NCBI GenBank assembly: GCA_934572325.1
Contig: CAKTKT010000035.1
Span: forward strand, 1 to 18,266
Direction of reading: 5' to 3'
DNA from: an uncultured Oscillospiraceae bacterium
GTDB lineage: Bacteria; Bacillota; Clostridia; Oscillospirales; Oscillospiraceae
DNA: 18,266 bases
Made by a program: the position numbers and the translations under genes. The notes below the pieces were generated by a model. That model searched no databases. It saw nothing but the letters and a program-made list of their open reading frames with translations, and was not told the origin of the DNA. Below, piece by piece: positions 1 through 6,956 of the stretch. Numbering within the stretch: position 1 is the first letter of the stretch; each line of letters opens with the position of its first letter.

Positions 1-1
1 T

Positions 2-179
2 GAGCTGGCGGATAAAATGTCGCCTACCATGCGCTTTCTGGTCAGCGTATGTGTGTCGCGCGAATACGGAGAAAAGATAAAGCCTTCCCTTGTTTAACCG
101 GTCGGTAGATACAATTAACAGCTACAAGAATGAAGCCAGAGATTATAGGGCTGATTTGGATTACATATTTGAAGATTAA
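2..179 (+). pseudogene. Possible frameshifted 3' remnant of an unidentified gene
   Basis: Two adjacent reading frames look protein-like. The frame entering at base 2 runs open for 31 codons to a TAA at 95-97. The frame one base later is open from 81 to a TAA at 177-179 and reads as an acidic, tyrosine-rich tail ending YRADLDYIFED. Joined by a one-base shift near 90-98 they would make a single C-terminus of about 58 residues. Base composition is AT-richer than the rest of the window, and AGA, AGG, ATA and TTG codons, rare in the neighbouring genes, are frequent. I do not recognise the protein. Chance open frames remain possible because the segment is short and cut by the window edge. Confidence 0.3.
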
Positions 180-201
180 ACCCTTTGTCATCGAATAATA
201 C

Positions 202-254
202 TTGCGCAAACGCGGCGATCGTTGTATAGTAATAGCAGCAGAAACTCTATACAA
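202..254 (+). promoter_or_regulatory. Promoter and inverted-repeat operator of the MerR-family gene
   Basis: TTGCGC (202-207) and TATAGT (225-230) are separated by 17 bp and fit a sigma-A promoter. An 8-bp inverted repeat, TTGTATAG at 222-229 and CTATACAA at 247-254, starts at the -10 box and ends next to the AAGGAG ribosome binding site. It could be an operator for autoregulation or an RNA hairpin that masks the ribosome binding site. The sites are visible in the sequence; their function is inferred. Confidence 0.5.
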
Positions 255-266
255 GGAGCAAGGTTT

Positions 267-1100
267 ATGGATCTGCAAAGGCTCACGATAGGGCAGATGG
301 CGGAGCTGAACCACGTGTCGGAGCAGGCGCTGCGCCTGTACGACAGGGAGGGGCTTTTAAAGCCGCAGCACACCGACACCGCCACGGGCTACCGCTACTA
401 CCACATCACACAGTCGGCAAAGCTCGACCTCATACAGAACATGAAGGTCTACGGCATGACCCTGCGGCAGATACGCGAGGTGCTCGACAACAACGACGCC
501 GCCGCGCTGCAAAGCCTGCTGACCGAGCAGGCGGGGCGCGTGAGCGAGAGAATAGAACAGCTCGCCCGCTCGCGCGGCGCGATAATGCGCGCGATAGAAA
601 ACTACAGGCGCTATGAGGCGATGCCAAAGAGCGGGGAGATATTCCTTGAATTTATACCGGAACGGTATATTTACCGCTACTCCTGCGACGTCAATTACTT
701 TGACCAGGACGAAACAGGGTATGAATATATGCTCAGGCAGCTAAAAAAGCACCTTGTCGTGAACAATATGCCGCTGTCGTACTTCAGCAACATCGGCACG
801 ATAATCCGGCGCGAGCATCTGCTCTCCGGCGATCTTTACTCCAACGAGGTGTTCCTCTTCGTCGGCGGGGATGAGGCTTCGCCGGATATTGAGCTCATTC
901 CCGCCGCCGCGTATGCGTGCCTGTGCTCGGACGAGTTCAGCCGCGAGGAGGCGAACGTCCGCCGCCTCGTGGAGCATATCGCGCGGCAGGGCTGGGAGAT
1001 CGCGGGCGATTATATCTGCGAGGTCGTCGTTGATTTCCCCGTGCTCGACATGGAGCGCCGGCAGATGTTCTACAAAACGCAAATACCGGTGAGGCTGTGA
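267..1100 (+). CDS. MerR-family transcriptional regulator with C-terminal effector-binding domain
   Basis: This is a DNA-binding one-component regulator of 277 residues. Residues 6-75 are a MerR winged helix-turn-helix: the segment LRLYDREGLLKP at 22-33 followed by TGYRYY at 40-45 is the family signature. Residues about 80-115 are a basic, Glu/Arg-rich helix fitting the dimerisation coiled coil. Residues about 120-277 resemble the GyrI/BmrR-type small-molecule binding domain (inference from architecture and length). The ATG at 267 was chosen because AAGGAG lies 8 nt upstream; an in-frame upstream start at 222 has no ribosome binding site and falls in the promoter. The gene has no metal-binding cysteine pattern of the MerR, CueR or ZntR kind, so a drug or metabolite ligand is more likely than a metal. 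Its likely target is the oxidoreductase gene downstream, whose promoter has MerR-type geometry. The last codons and stop lie inside the first copy of a tandem repeat. Confidence 0.9.
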   Translation: MDLQRLTIGQMAELNHVSEQALRLYDREGLLKPQHTDTATGYRYYHITQSAKLDLIQNMKVYGMTLRQIREVLDNNDAAALQSLLTEQAGRVSERIEQLARSRGAIMRAIENYRRYEAMPKSGEIFLEFIPERYIYRYSCDVNYFDQDETGYEYMLRQLKKHLVVNNMPLSYFSNIGTIIRREHLLSGDLYSNEVFLFVGGDEASPDIELIPAAAYACLCSDEFSREEANVRRLVEHIARQGWEIAGDYICEVVVDFPVLDMERRQMFYKTQIPVRL

Positions 1101-1118
1101 CGCTCACCGGTATTTGCG
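1078..1118 (+). repeat. Perfect 16-bp hairpin enclosing the MerR-gene stop codon
   Basis: The left arm (1078-1093) and right arm (1103-1118) are perfect inverted copies beginning CGCAAATACCGG. The 9-nt loop GCTGTGACG contains the TGA stop codon. No T-run follows, so it is not a standard intrinsic terminator. It may protect the mRNA 3' end or affect termination of translation (inference). Confidence 0.7.
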
Positions 1119-1425
1119 CTCATGGGGCATTTGCCCCATGAGTAGTATCATACGTGAAGAGGGACTCCCGCCCCTCTTCACAGATCTCCCCTGCGAGATG
1201 CAGCGCTGCCGCGTTAAAGCAAAAATAGCAGATATTTCCGGTGAGGCTGTGACGCTCACCGGTATTTGCGCTCATGGGGCATTTGCCCCATGAGTAGTAT
1301 CATACGTGAAAAGGGACTCCCGCCCCTCTTCACAGATCTCCCCTGCGAGACACGGCGCTGCCGCGTTAAAGCAAAAATAGCAGATGTTTCCGATGAGGCT
1401 GTAACGCTCACCGGTATTTGCGCTC
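1086..1425. repeat. Tandem repeat, 152-bp unit, about 2.2 copies, three hairpins per unit
   Basis: Copies start at 1086, 1238 and 1390, exactly 152 bp apart. The first two are full length with few differences; the third stops matching after 36 bp, near 1425. Each full unit carries three dyads. In copy 1 these are CCGGTGAG/CTCACCGG around a 9-nt loop; CTCATGGGGC (1119-1128) with GCCCCATGAG (1133-1142) around ATTT; and GTGAAGAGGG (1154-1163) with CCCTCTTCAC (1172-1181). In copy 2 the third stem has one uncompensated change (GTGAAAAGGG). The unit is not a multiple of three and has no convincing coding frame. Together with the promoter at 1484-1514 it fills the 474-bp gap between the two genes. 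It may be a dispersed intergenic element or a local duplication of the regulator's 3' flank. Confidence 0.95.
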
Positions 1426-1483
1426 GTCATTATTTACAATTGTATGCCGGAAAAGCTGTGCAAAACCACGGGCAATATTTCGC

Positions 1484-1514
1484 TTGACTTTATACCTACT
1501 ATAAAGATTATAAT
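1484..1514 (+). promoter_or_regulatory. MerR-type promoter: 19-bp spacer containing a dyad operator
   Basis: TTGACT (1484-1489) and a perfect TATAAT (1509-1514) are separated by 19 bp rather than 17. The spacer is occupied by a perfect dyad: CTTTATA (1488-1494), CCTAC, TATAAAG (1500-1506). MerR-family activators bind such dyads and untwist over-long 19-20 bp spacers to allow open-complex formation (established for MerR, BmrR, CueR and SoxR). The MerR-family gene just upstream is the natural candidate. Expected transcription start is about 1521, giving a leader of about 50 nt before the AGGAGG at 1561-1566. Confidence 0.75.
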
Positions 1515-1574
1515 AAAGCCGTAAAGGTTGTTAAAAAAATAACCTAAAAATATAATTTTGAGGAGGCTAATAAT

Positions 1575-2663
1575 ATGGATCGCAAGGTAAGAGTTGTTCA
1601 GTACGGTGCGGGCAAGATGAGCCGCTATCTGATGCGCTACGTGCTTGAGCACGGCGGGGAGCTTGTGGGCGCGTTCTGCCGCAACAAGAGCCATATAGGC
1701 AAGGACGTCTCTGAAATAATCGGCAACGGCTATCCCACGGTGGGCGTGGTCGTGGAGGATTCCGCGACGGCGGACGCGCGCATTGCCGAGCTGAAGCCCG
1801 ACGTGTGCATCATCGCCACGCGCAGCACCGTCGCCGAGCTGGAGGATATATTCACGATATGCGCGCACCACGGCGTCAACGCCATCACCACCTGTGAGGA
1901 GGCGCTCTACCCGTGGAACTCCTCTCCGGCGCTGACTGCGAAGCTGGACAAGCTGGCGAAGGAGGGCGGCTGCACGCTGACCGGCGTGGGCTACTGCGAC
2001 CTCTACTGGGGCACGATGGTCACGAACCTCGCCGGCTCCTCCCACAAGATCACGAAGATCGTCGGCAGCAGCTCCTACAACGTCGAGGACTACGGAGTGG
2101 CGCTGGCGGAGGGGCACGGCGCGGGGCTGACGGTCGAGGAATTTGACAAGACCATCGGCTGCTACAACGAGACGCCGTCCGACGAGATGAAGGAGCTTGT
2201 GGAGAGCGGCAGATACGTGCCGAGCTATATGTGGAATCAGAACGGCTGGCTGTGCAGCAAGATGGGGCTGCACGTCGTCTCCCAGACGCAAAAGTGCATC
2301 CCGTGCATAGACAAGGAGGATCTCAAGAGCGAGACGCTCGGCATGGTCGTCAAGGCGGGCGACGCCACCGGCATGCGCGCCGTCGTCACCACCACGACGG
2401 AGGAGGGCATCACCCTCGAGACCGAGTGCGTCGGCAAGATATACAATCCCGAGGAGATGGACCGCAACGTCTGGACGCTCTACGGCGAGCCGGAGACCAC
2501 CTGCATCGTCAACCGCCCCGCAACGGTCGAGCTGACCTGCGCCACGCTCGTCAACCGTATCCCGCAGCTCATCGACGCGCCCGCCGGCTACGTCACCACC
2601 GACCAATTCCCGTATAACGAGTACATGGTGCACCCGATGAACACCTACGTCAAGACGAGGTAA
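1575..2663 (+). CDS. DapB-like NAD(P)-dependent oxidoreductase, 2,4-diaminopentanoate dehydrogenase family
   Basis: A 362-residue protein with an N-terminal Rossmann fold: VRVVQYGAGKMSRYLMRYV at residues 5-23 is the dinucleotide-binding loop (GAGKM), and CIIATRST further on matches the strand that follows in DapB-like enzymes. The stretch GVNAITTCEEALYPW and the C-terminal half (SSYNVEDYGVALAEGHG, and PATVELTCATLVNRIP near the end) match proteins annotated as dihydrodipicolinate reductase-like or 2,4-diaminopentanoate dehydrogenase-like. True 2,4-diaminopentanoate dehydrogenase oxidatively deaminates 2,4-diaminopentanoate in clostridial ornithine fermentation, but no ornithine-pathway gene lies nearby, so the substrate here is unknown. 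A lysine-pathway DapB is less likely because that enzyme is about 250-270 residues. The start has AGGAGG 8 nt upstream. The gene stands alone behind a MerR-type promoter and ends at a strong terminator. Confidence 0.88.
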   Translation: MDRKVRVVQYGAGKMSRYLMRYVLEHGGELVGAFCRNKSHIGKDVSEIIGNGYPTVGVVVEDSATADARIAELKPDVCIIATRSTVAELEDIFTICAHHGVNAITTCEEALYPWNSSPALTAKLDKLAKEGGCTLTGVGYCDLYWGTMVTNLAGSSHKITKIVGSSSYNVEDYGVALAEGHGAGLTVEEFDKTIGCYNETPSDEMKELVESGRYVPSYMWNQNGWLCSKMGLHVVSQTQKCIPCIDKEDLKSETLGMVVKAGDATGMRAVVTTTTEEGITLETECVGKIYNPEEMDRNVWTLYGEPETTCIVNRPATVELTCATLVNRIPQLIDAPAGYVTTDQFPYNEYMVHPMNTYVKTR

Positions 2664-2682
2664 GCACGAAGCGCAATACTCG

Positions 2683-2718
2683 AAAAACCGCCCGAAGCAT
2701 TGCTTCGGGCGGCGTTTT
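2683..2718. terminator. Bidirectional intrinsic terminator between convergent units
   Basis: CCGCCCGAAGC (2688-2698) and GCTTCGGGCGG (2702-2712) form a perfect 11-bp stem with a 3-nt loop. On the minus strand five T residues follow at once (plus-strand A-run 2683-2687), ending the V-ATPase operon. On the plus strand CGTTTTGCTTT follows, ending the oxidoreductase transcript more weakly. Confidence 0.88.
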
Positions 2719-2744
2719 GCTTTATTGGCTTTATAGCTTTCAGC

Positions 2745-3398
2745 CTACTGCTGATAATGGTGCGCGTCCTGCAGCACCATCTCCTTGACCTTCAGCAGAC
2801 GCACCTTGGTGGAGTTCTCGTTCTCCTCGAGCTTCATGGCGATATACTTGATATTCCCCTCAAGCTCCGGTATCATGACGTACTCAAGCGCGTTGACACG
2901 GCGGCGGGTCTTTTCTATCTCCTCCGCGAGAAGCTGCATGGTCTTTTCGACCTGCGCCAGCTCCAGCATATCCTCGAACACCTTTGCCAGCTTGTCCAGC
3001 GCGTCGTCCAGCTCGCCGGAGGTCTGCGCGAAGCCGTAAGGGTATATCTCGCTCGGGTCGTTGCTCCGTGTCTTGAACGAGTAGACAGGAACGTTGACGC
3101 TCATGATGTTTTTGAACTTCATGCCCAGCTCCACGCTTTGGCGCGGGTAGAGCAGCGCCTGCTCCAGCATCTCAGGAGACATGATGGCGCTTGCCACCTG
3201 AAGCGACGAGAACGCCGCCGTCAGCCCCTCCTCAACGCGGGTGCGAAGCTGCTTGTTGAGCTTGACCACGTCCATGAACTGGCGCATCAGCTCGTCGCGC
3301 TTGTCCTTGAGCAGCTTGTGCCCGCGCCTTGCGGTCTTGAGCCTGCCCTTTAGCTGGTTGAGCACCATTCTGGTCGGGGTTATAGCAGTGCTTGCCAA
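2745..3398 (-). CDS. ntpD: V-type ATPase subunit D (central rotor shaft)
   Basis: Subunit D is the long coiled-coil axle that turns inside the A3B3 head and, with subunit F, couples catalysis to the membrane ring. The 217-residue length is normal. The family signature PTRMVLNQLKGRLKTARRGH followed by KLLKDKRDELMRQF (residues 8-41) is clear, and the ends are heptad-rich. The start is TTG, with GGAGG 9 nt upstream; the nearby ATG at 3405 is out of frame. TTG is credible because the N-terminus matches the family. This is the last gene of the operon, 52 nt after ntpB and just before the terminator. In E. hirae ntpH and ntpJ follow ntpD; here nothing does. Confidence 0.97.
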   Translation of the reverse strand: MASTAITPTRMVLNQLKGRLKTARRGHKLLKDKRDELMRQFMDVVKLNKQLRTRVEEGLTAAFSSLQVASAIMSPEMLEQALLYPRQSVELGMKFKNIMSVNVPVYSFKTRSNDPSEIYPYGFAQTSGELDDALDKLAKVFEDMLELAQVEKTMQLLAEEIEKTRRRVNALEYVMIPELEGNIKYIAMKLEENENSTKVRLLKVKEMVLQDAHHYQQ

Positions 3399-3450
3399 AA
3401 AGCATCACCTCCGATTTCGTAAAAATTATATAGGGTTCAGCCTTTTGGAC

Positions 3451-4824
3451 TTACTTTTTGGGCAGATACTTGTCTATCAGCTCGGGCTTGATACGCTTGA
3501 GCTCGCGGCGCGGCAGTATGCTCAATAGCTGCCAGCCGAGGTCGAGCGTCTCCTCGATGGAGCGGTTGGTGCTGTTGCCCTGACTGACATAGACCCTTTC
3601 AAACTCGTCCGCGAACTGCGCGAAGAGCTTGTCGTCGTCCGACAGCGCCGCCTCGCCCAATATGGTCATAAGCTCCTTGGCGTCCTTGCCGCGGGAGTAC
3701 GCGGCGAAGAGCTGGTTCATCGTGCCGGCGTGATCCTCGCGGGTCTTGCCCTCGCCGATGCCCTTGTCCTTCAGACGGCTCAGCGACGGGAGAACGTCCA
3801 CCGGAGGAACGATGCCCTTGCGGTGCAGATCGCGCGAGAGGATGATCTGCCCCTCGGTGATGTAGCCGGTGAGGTCGGGGATGGGGTGGGTCTTGTCGTC
3901 CTCGGGCATGGTGAGGATAGGGATCATGGTGATCGAGCCCTTCTTGCCCTGACGGCGTCCGGCGCGTTCATAGAGCGTGGCAAGGTCGGTGTAGAGGTAG
4001 CCGGGGTAGCCGCGGCGACCGGGGACCTCCTTCTTTGCCGCGGAGACCTCGCGCAGCGCCTCGGCGTAGTTGGTGATGTCCGTCATGATGACGAGCACCT
4101 GCATATCCTTTTCAAACGCAAGGTACTCCGCCGCGGTCAGCGCGACGCGCGGCGTGGCTATACGCTCGACCGCGGGGTCATTGGCAAGGTTGGAGAAAAC
4201 GACGGTGCGGTCGATTGCGCCGGTGCGGCGGAAATCGTTGATGAAGTACTCCGACTCCTCAAACGTGATGCCGATGGCGGCAAACACGACGGCGAAGGTC
4301 TCATCGTCGCCCAGAACCTTTGCCTGACGGGTGATCTGCGCGGCGAGCGGCGCGTGCGGCAGACCCGAGCCGGAGAATATCGGCAGCTTCTGCCCGCGAA
4401 CGAGGGTGTTCAGCCCGTCTATGGTGGAAACGCCGGTCTGTATAAACTCCGCGGGGTAGGCGCGGGCGGCGGGGTTCATGGGGAGACCGTTGATGTCCAT
4501 ATGTGCGTCGGCAAGCACCTCCGGTCCGCCGTCGATGGGCGCGCCCATGCCGTTGAAAACACGACCGAGCATATCCTCGGACACGGCGAGCTGCTGGGGA
4601 TGACCGAGGAAGCGCACCTTCGTCTCGGCAAGGTTTATGCCCTGCGCCGACTCGAAAAGCTGCACGACGGCGCGGCTGCCCTCGACCTCAAGCACCTTGC
4701 AGCGGCGCACCTCGCCGTTGGGGAGCTCTATCTCGCCAAGCTCGTCGTAGGTGACGCCCTCGACGTCCTCAACTATCATAAGAGGGCTGGCGATCTCTCT
4801 TATTGTCTTATACTCTTTGATCAT
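3451..4824 (-). CDS. ntpB: V-type ATPase subunit B (non-catalytic head subunit)
   Basis: A 457-residue non-catalytic partner of subunit A in the A3B3 hexamer on the cytoplasmic side. It opens with the typical beta-barrel segment (EYKTIREIASPLMIVE). It lacks a P-loop; the corresponding site reads SGSGLPHAPLAAQI, as expected for B. R350, in LPSLSRL, is at the position of the arginine finger of E. hirae NtpB that reaches into the active site on A. The C-terminal helical domain is complete. The ATG overlaps the ntpA stop in an ATGA (4821-4824), indicating translational coupling and matched 1:1 synthesis of A and B. Confidence 0.98.
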   Translation of the reverse strand: MIKEYKTIREIASPLMIVEDVEGVTYDELGEIELPNGEVRRCKVLEVEGSRAVVQLFESAQGINLAETKVRFLGHPQQLAVSEDMLGRVFNGMGAPIDGGPEVLADAHMDINGLPMNPAARAYPAEFIQTGVSTIDGLNTLVRGQKLPIFSGSGLPHAPLAAQITRQAKVLGDDETFAVVFAAIGITFEESEYFINDFRRTGAIDRTVVFSNLANDPAVERIATPRVALTAAEYLAFEKDMQVLVIMTDITNYAEALREVSAAKKEVPGRRGYPGYLYTDLATLYERAGRRQGKKGSITMIPILTMPEDDKTHPIPDLTGYITEGQIILSRDLHRKGIVPPVDVLPSLSRLKDKGIGEGKTREDHAGTMNQLFAAYSRGKDAKELMTILGEAALSDDDKLFAQFADEFERVYVSQGNSTNRSIEETLDLGWQLLSILPRRELKRIKPELIDKYLPKK

Positions 4825-6590
4825 GCGTCCTCACCTCCGGCAATGACAGCCTCGATCTCCGCCTTCATCTCGGCGGCGATCGCGTCGTAATCGGCTTCAA
4901 AGGTCTTGGCGTCCGCCATCTTCGCGCGTCCTATCTTCTCGCGCACGTCAATGGTGAACAGCGCCTCCATGTCGGCGTTCCTGTCGAGCGCGGCGCGGCA
5001 CAGCGCGTCGTAGGACAGCACCGTGTCCAGAAGTCTGAACTGCTTTGCGTAGGAGGAGTATGCGTCCTCATCGACAAAGGCGTTCTGCTGCAAAAAGTCC
5101 TCGCGCAGCATCTTCGCCGTCTCCATCGTGAGACGGTCGGCGGGAGAGAGCGCGTCCTGTCCGACAAGACGGACGATCTCCTGAAGCTCGCTCTCCTCCT
5201 GGAGGATGTGCATCGCCTTTTCGCGGTTGGTCATATAGCTCTCGCCGAACTGGTCGGTGTACCACTGGCGCAGGGTATCGACGTACAGCGAATAGCTCGT
5301 CAGCCAGTTGATGGCGGGGAAGTGGCGGGCGTAGGCAAGGCTGGAGTCGAGCGCCCAGAACACCTTGACTATGCGCATCGTCGCCTGAGAGACAGGCTCG
5401 GAAATATCGCCGCCCGGAGGGGAGACAGCGCCGATGGCGGTGACGGAGCCCTGCCGGTCGTCCTGACCGAGACACTCCACAACGCCGGCGCGCTCATAGA
5501 ACTGCGCCAGACGGGAGGCGAGGTAGGCGGGGTAGCCCTCTTCGCCGGGCATCTCCTCCAGACGGCCGGACATCTCGCGCAGCGCCTCCGCCCAGCGGGA
5601 GGTGGAGTCGGCCAGAACGGCGACGTCATAGCCCATGTCGCGGAAATACTCGGCGATGGTTATGCCGGTGTAGATGGACGCCTCGCGCGCGGCGACGGGC
5701 ATATCGGAGGTGTTGGCGATGAGCACGGTGCGCTTCATCAGCGGCTCGCCGTTGCGCGGGTCCTTCAGCTCCGGAAACTCCATGAGAACGTCGGTCATCT
5801 CGTTGCCGCGCTCGCCGCAGCCGATGTAAATGACGATGTCCACGTCGGACCATTTTGCAAGCTGGTGCTGCACGACGGTCTTGCCCGAGCCGAACGGACC
5901 GGGAACGGCGGCGGTGCCGCCCTTGGCGATGGGGAAGAGCGTGTCGATGATACGCTGTCCGCTGTTCATGGGGCGGCTGGGAACGTACTTTTTGGTGTAG
6001 GGGCGCGCGATACGCACGGGCCAGCGCTGCATCATGGTGAGCTTATGCTCCTCGCCCTTCGCGTCGCGCACGACGGCGACGGTCTCCGTCACGGTGAACT
6101 GACCGCGCTCCACGCTCACGACCTCGCCGGATACGCCCGGGGGCACCATGATCTTGTGGCTTATCGCGCTCGTCTCCTGCACGTCGCCGAGCACGTCGCC
6201 CGCCGTGACCTTGTCGCCGGGCTTCGCCACGGGGACAAAGTCCCACTGCTTGTCGCGGTTGAGGGCGGGCACGTCCGTGCCGCGGGTGATGGAGTCGCCG
6301 GTGAGGCGGCGCATCTCGGGCAGCGGGCGCTGTATGCCGTCGTAGATATTGTCGAGCATACCAGGTCCAAGCTCAACGGACATGGGCATGCCGGTGGTTT
6401 CGACCGCAGCGCCCGGTCCGAGCCCGGAGGTCTCTTCATAGACCTGTATGCTCGCCCTGTCGCCGGTCATGTTGAGGATCTCGCCTATCAGGCGCTGAGA
6501 GCCGACACGCACAACGTCGGAAACGTTCGCGTCCGCCAGACCCTCTGCCACGACAAGCGGCCCTGAAACTTTTGTGATAGTTCCGCTCAT
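4821..6590 (-). CDS. ntpA: V-type ATPase catalytic subunit A
   Basis: The 589-residue ATP-hydrolysing subunit of the head, normal in length and without intein or frameshift. Visible features in order: beta-barrel domain (residues 1-70), the A-specific insertion with SRPMNSGQRIIDTLFPIAKG just before the nucleotide domain, the Walker A loop GPFGSGKT at 231-238, catalytic Glu260 and Arg261 in GCGERGNE, and the ALREMSGRLEEMPGEEGYPAYLASRL region, then the helical C-terminal domain. The numbering is one residue off E. hirae NtpA. A GGAAGG lies 12 nt upstream of the ATG, a rather long spacing, but the N-terminus MSGTITKVSGPLVVAEGL matches the family. The gene lies 45 nt after the F gene. Confidence 0.98.
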   Translation of the reverse strand: MSGTITKVSGPLVVAEGLADANVSDVVRVGSQRLIGEILNMTGDRASIQVYEETSGLGPGAAVETTGMPMSVELGPGMLDNIYDGIQRPLPEMRRLTGDSITRGTDVPALNRDKQWDFVPVAKPGDKVTAGDVLGDVQETSAISHKIMVPPGVSGEVVSVERGQFTVTETVAVVRDAKGEEHKLTMMQRWPVRIARPYTKKYVPSRPMNSGQRIIDTLFPIAKGGTAAVPGPFGSGKTVVQHQLAKWSDVDIVIYIGCGERGNEMTDVLMEFPELKDPRNGEPLMKRTVLIANTSDMPVAAREASIYTGITIAEYFRDMGYDVAVLADSTSRWAEALREMSGRLEEMPGEEGYPAYLASRLAQFYERAGVVECLGQDDRQGSVTAIGAVSPPGGDISEPVSQATMRIVKVFWALDSSLAYARHFPAINWLTSYSLYVDTLRQWYTDQFGESYMTNREKAMHILQEESELQEIVRLVGQDALSPADRLTMETAKMLREDFLQQNAFVDEDAYSSYAKQFRLLDTVLSYDALCRAALDRNADMEALFTIDVREKIGRAKMADAKTFEADYDAIAAEMKAEIEAVIAGGEDA

Positions 6591-6635
6591 ATAGTTCAGT
6601 TTCCTTCCTATAAGAATGTTGAAGGCTCTAAGCGA

Positions 6636-6956
6636 TCAATCGCCCAGAATGTTTGTGCCAACGGCACGCTCCACGGCGGCGCGCAGCGCCGTCTGACCGA
6701 GACCGATGCTCCCCTCCCTGCCGGGGATGAGAATGATAGCGGGGGTTGGTCTGTCCTTGAATCTGTCTATCTCATGAGCCATGTACTGCGCCAGACTCTC
6801 CTCGATGTAGATGATGGCGTAGTCCTCGCTCTCGCGGGTGAGGCGGCGCAGGATGTGCCCTGCCTCCTCGGCGTCTGCGGCGGGATAAGTCTCCAGACCG
6901 AGAGCCTTGAAGCCCATGACGGTGTCGCTGCCGCCTATGACTGCAATTTTAAGCAT
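6636..6956 (-). CDS. ntpG: V-type ATPase subunit F (rotor; NtpG in E. hirae naming)
   Basis: A 106-residue Rossmann-like protein that binds the exposed end of subunit D in the rotor. The N-terminus LKIAVIGGSDTVMGFKALG and the central YAIIYIEESLAQ followed by PAIILIPG fit the family (ATP-synt_F). The ATG at 6956 gives the canonical MLKIAVIGG start and overlaps the end of ntpC by 8 nt, so translation is probably coupled. A GTG at 6965 would add three residues and has AAAGG only 4 nt upstream, so it is less likely. The symbol follows the E. hirae ntpFIKECGABD scheme; other schemes call this gene atpF or ntpF. Confidence 0.95.
   Translation of the reverse strand: MLKIAVIGGSDTVMGFKALGLETYPAADAEEAGHILRRLTRESEDYAIIYIEESLAQYMAHEIDRFKDRPTPAIILIPGREGSIGLGQTALRAAVERAVGTNILGD

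Noticed and set aside
1086..1425. CRISPR array
   Set aside because: The repeats are long and contiguous with no unique spacers between short repeats.
1266..1487. A 73-codon frame through the tandem repeat
   Set aside because: The repeat period of 152 bp is not a multiple of three, the frame differs between copies, and no ribosome binding site precedes it.
1434..2633. Minus-strand 399-codon open frame opposite the oxidoreductase gene
   Set aside because: The plus strand encodes a clear Rossmann-fold enzyme with a strong promoter and ribosome binding site; the antisense product is low-complexity Arg/Ala/Val/Leu sequence.
5208..6566. Plus-strand 452-codon open frame opposite ntpA (and similar ones opposite ntpB at 3730-4890 and gltX at 13201-14796)
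   Set aside because: These are compositional shadows of highly conserved minus-strand genes; they lack domains and credible ribosome binding sites.
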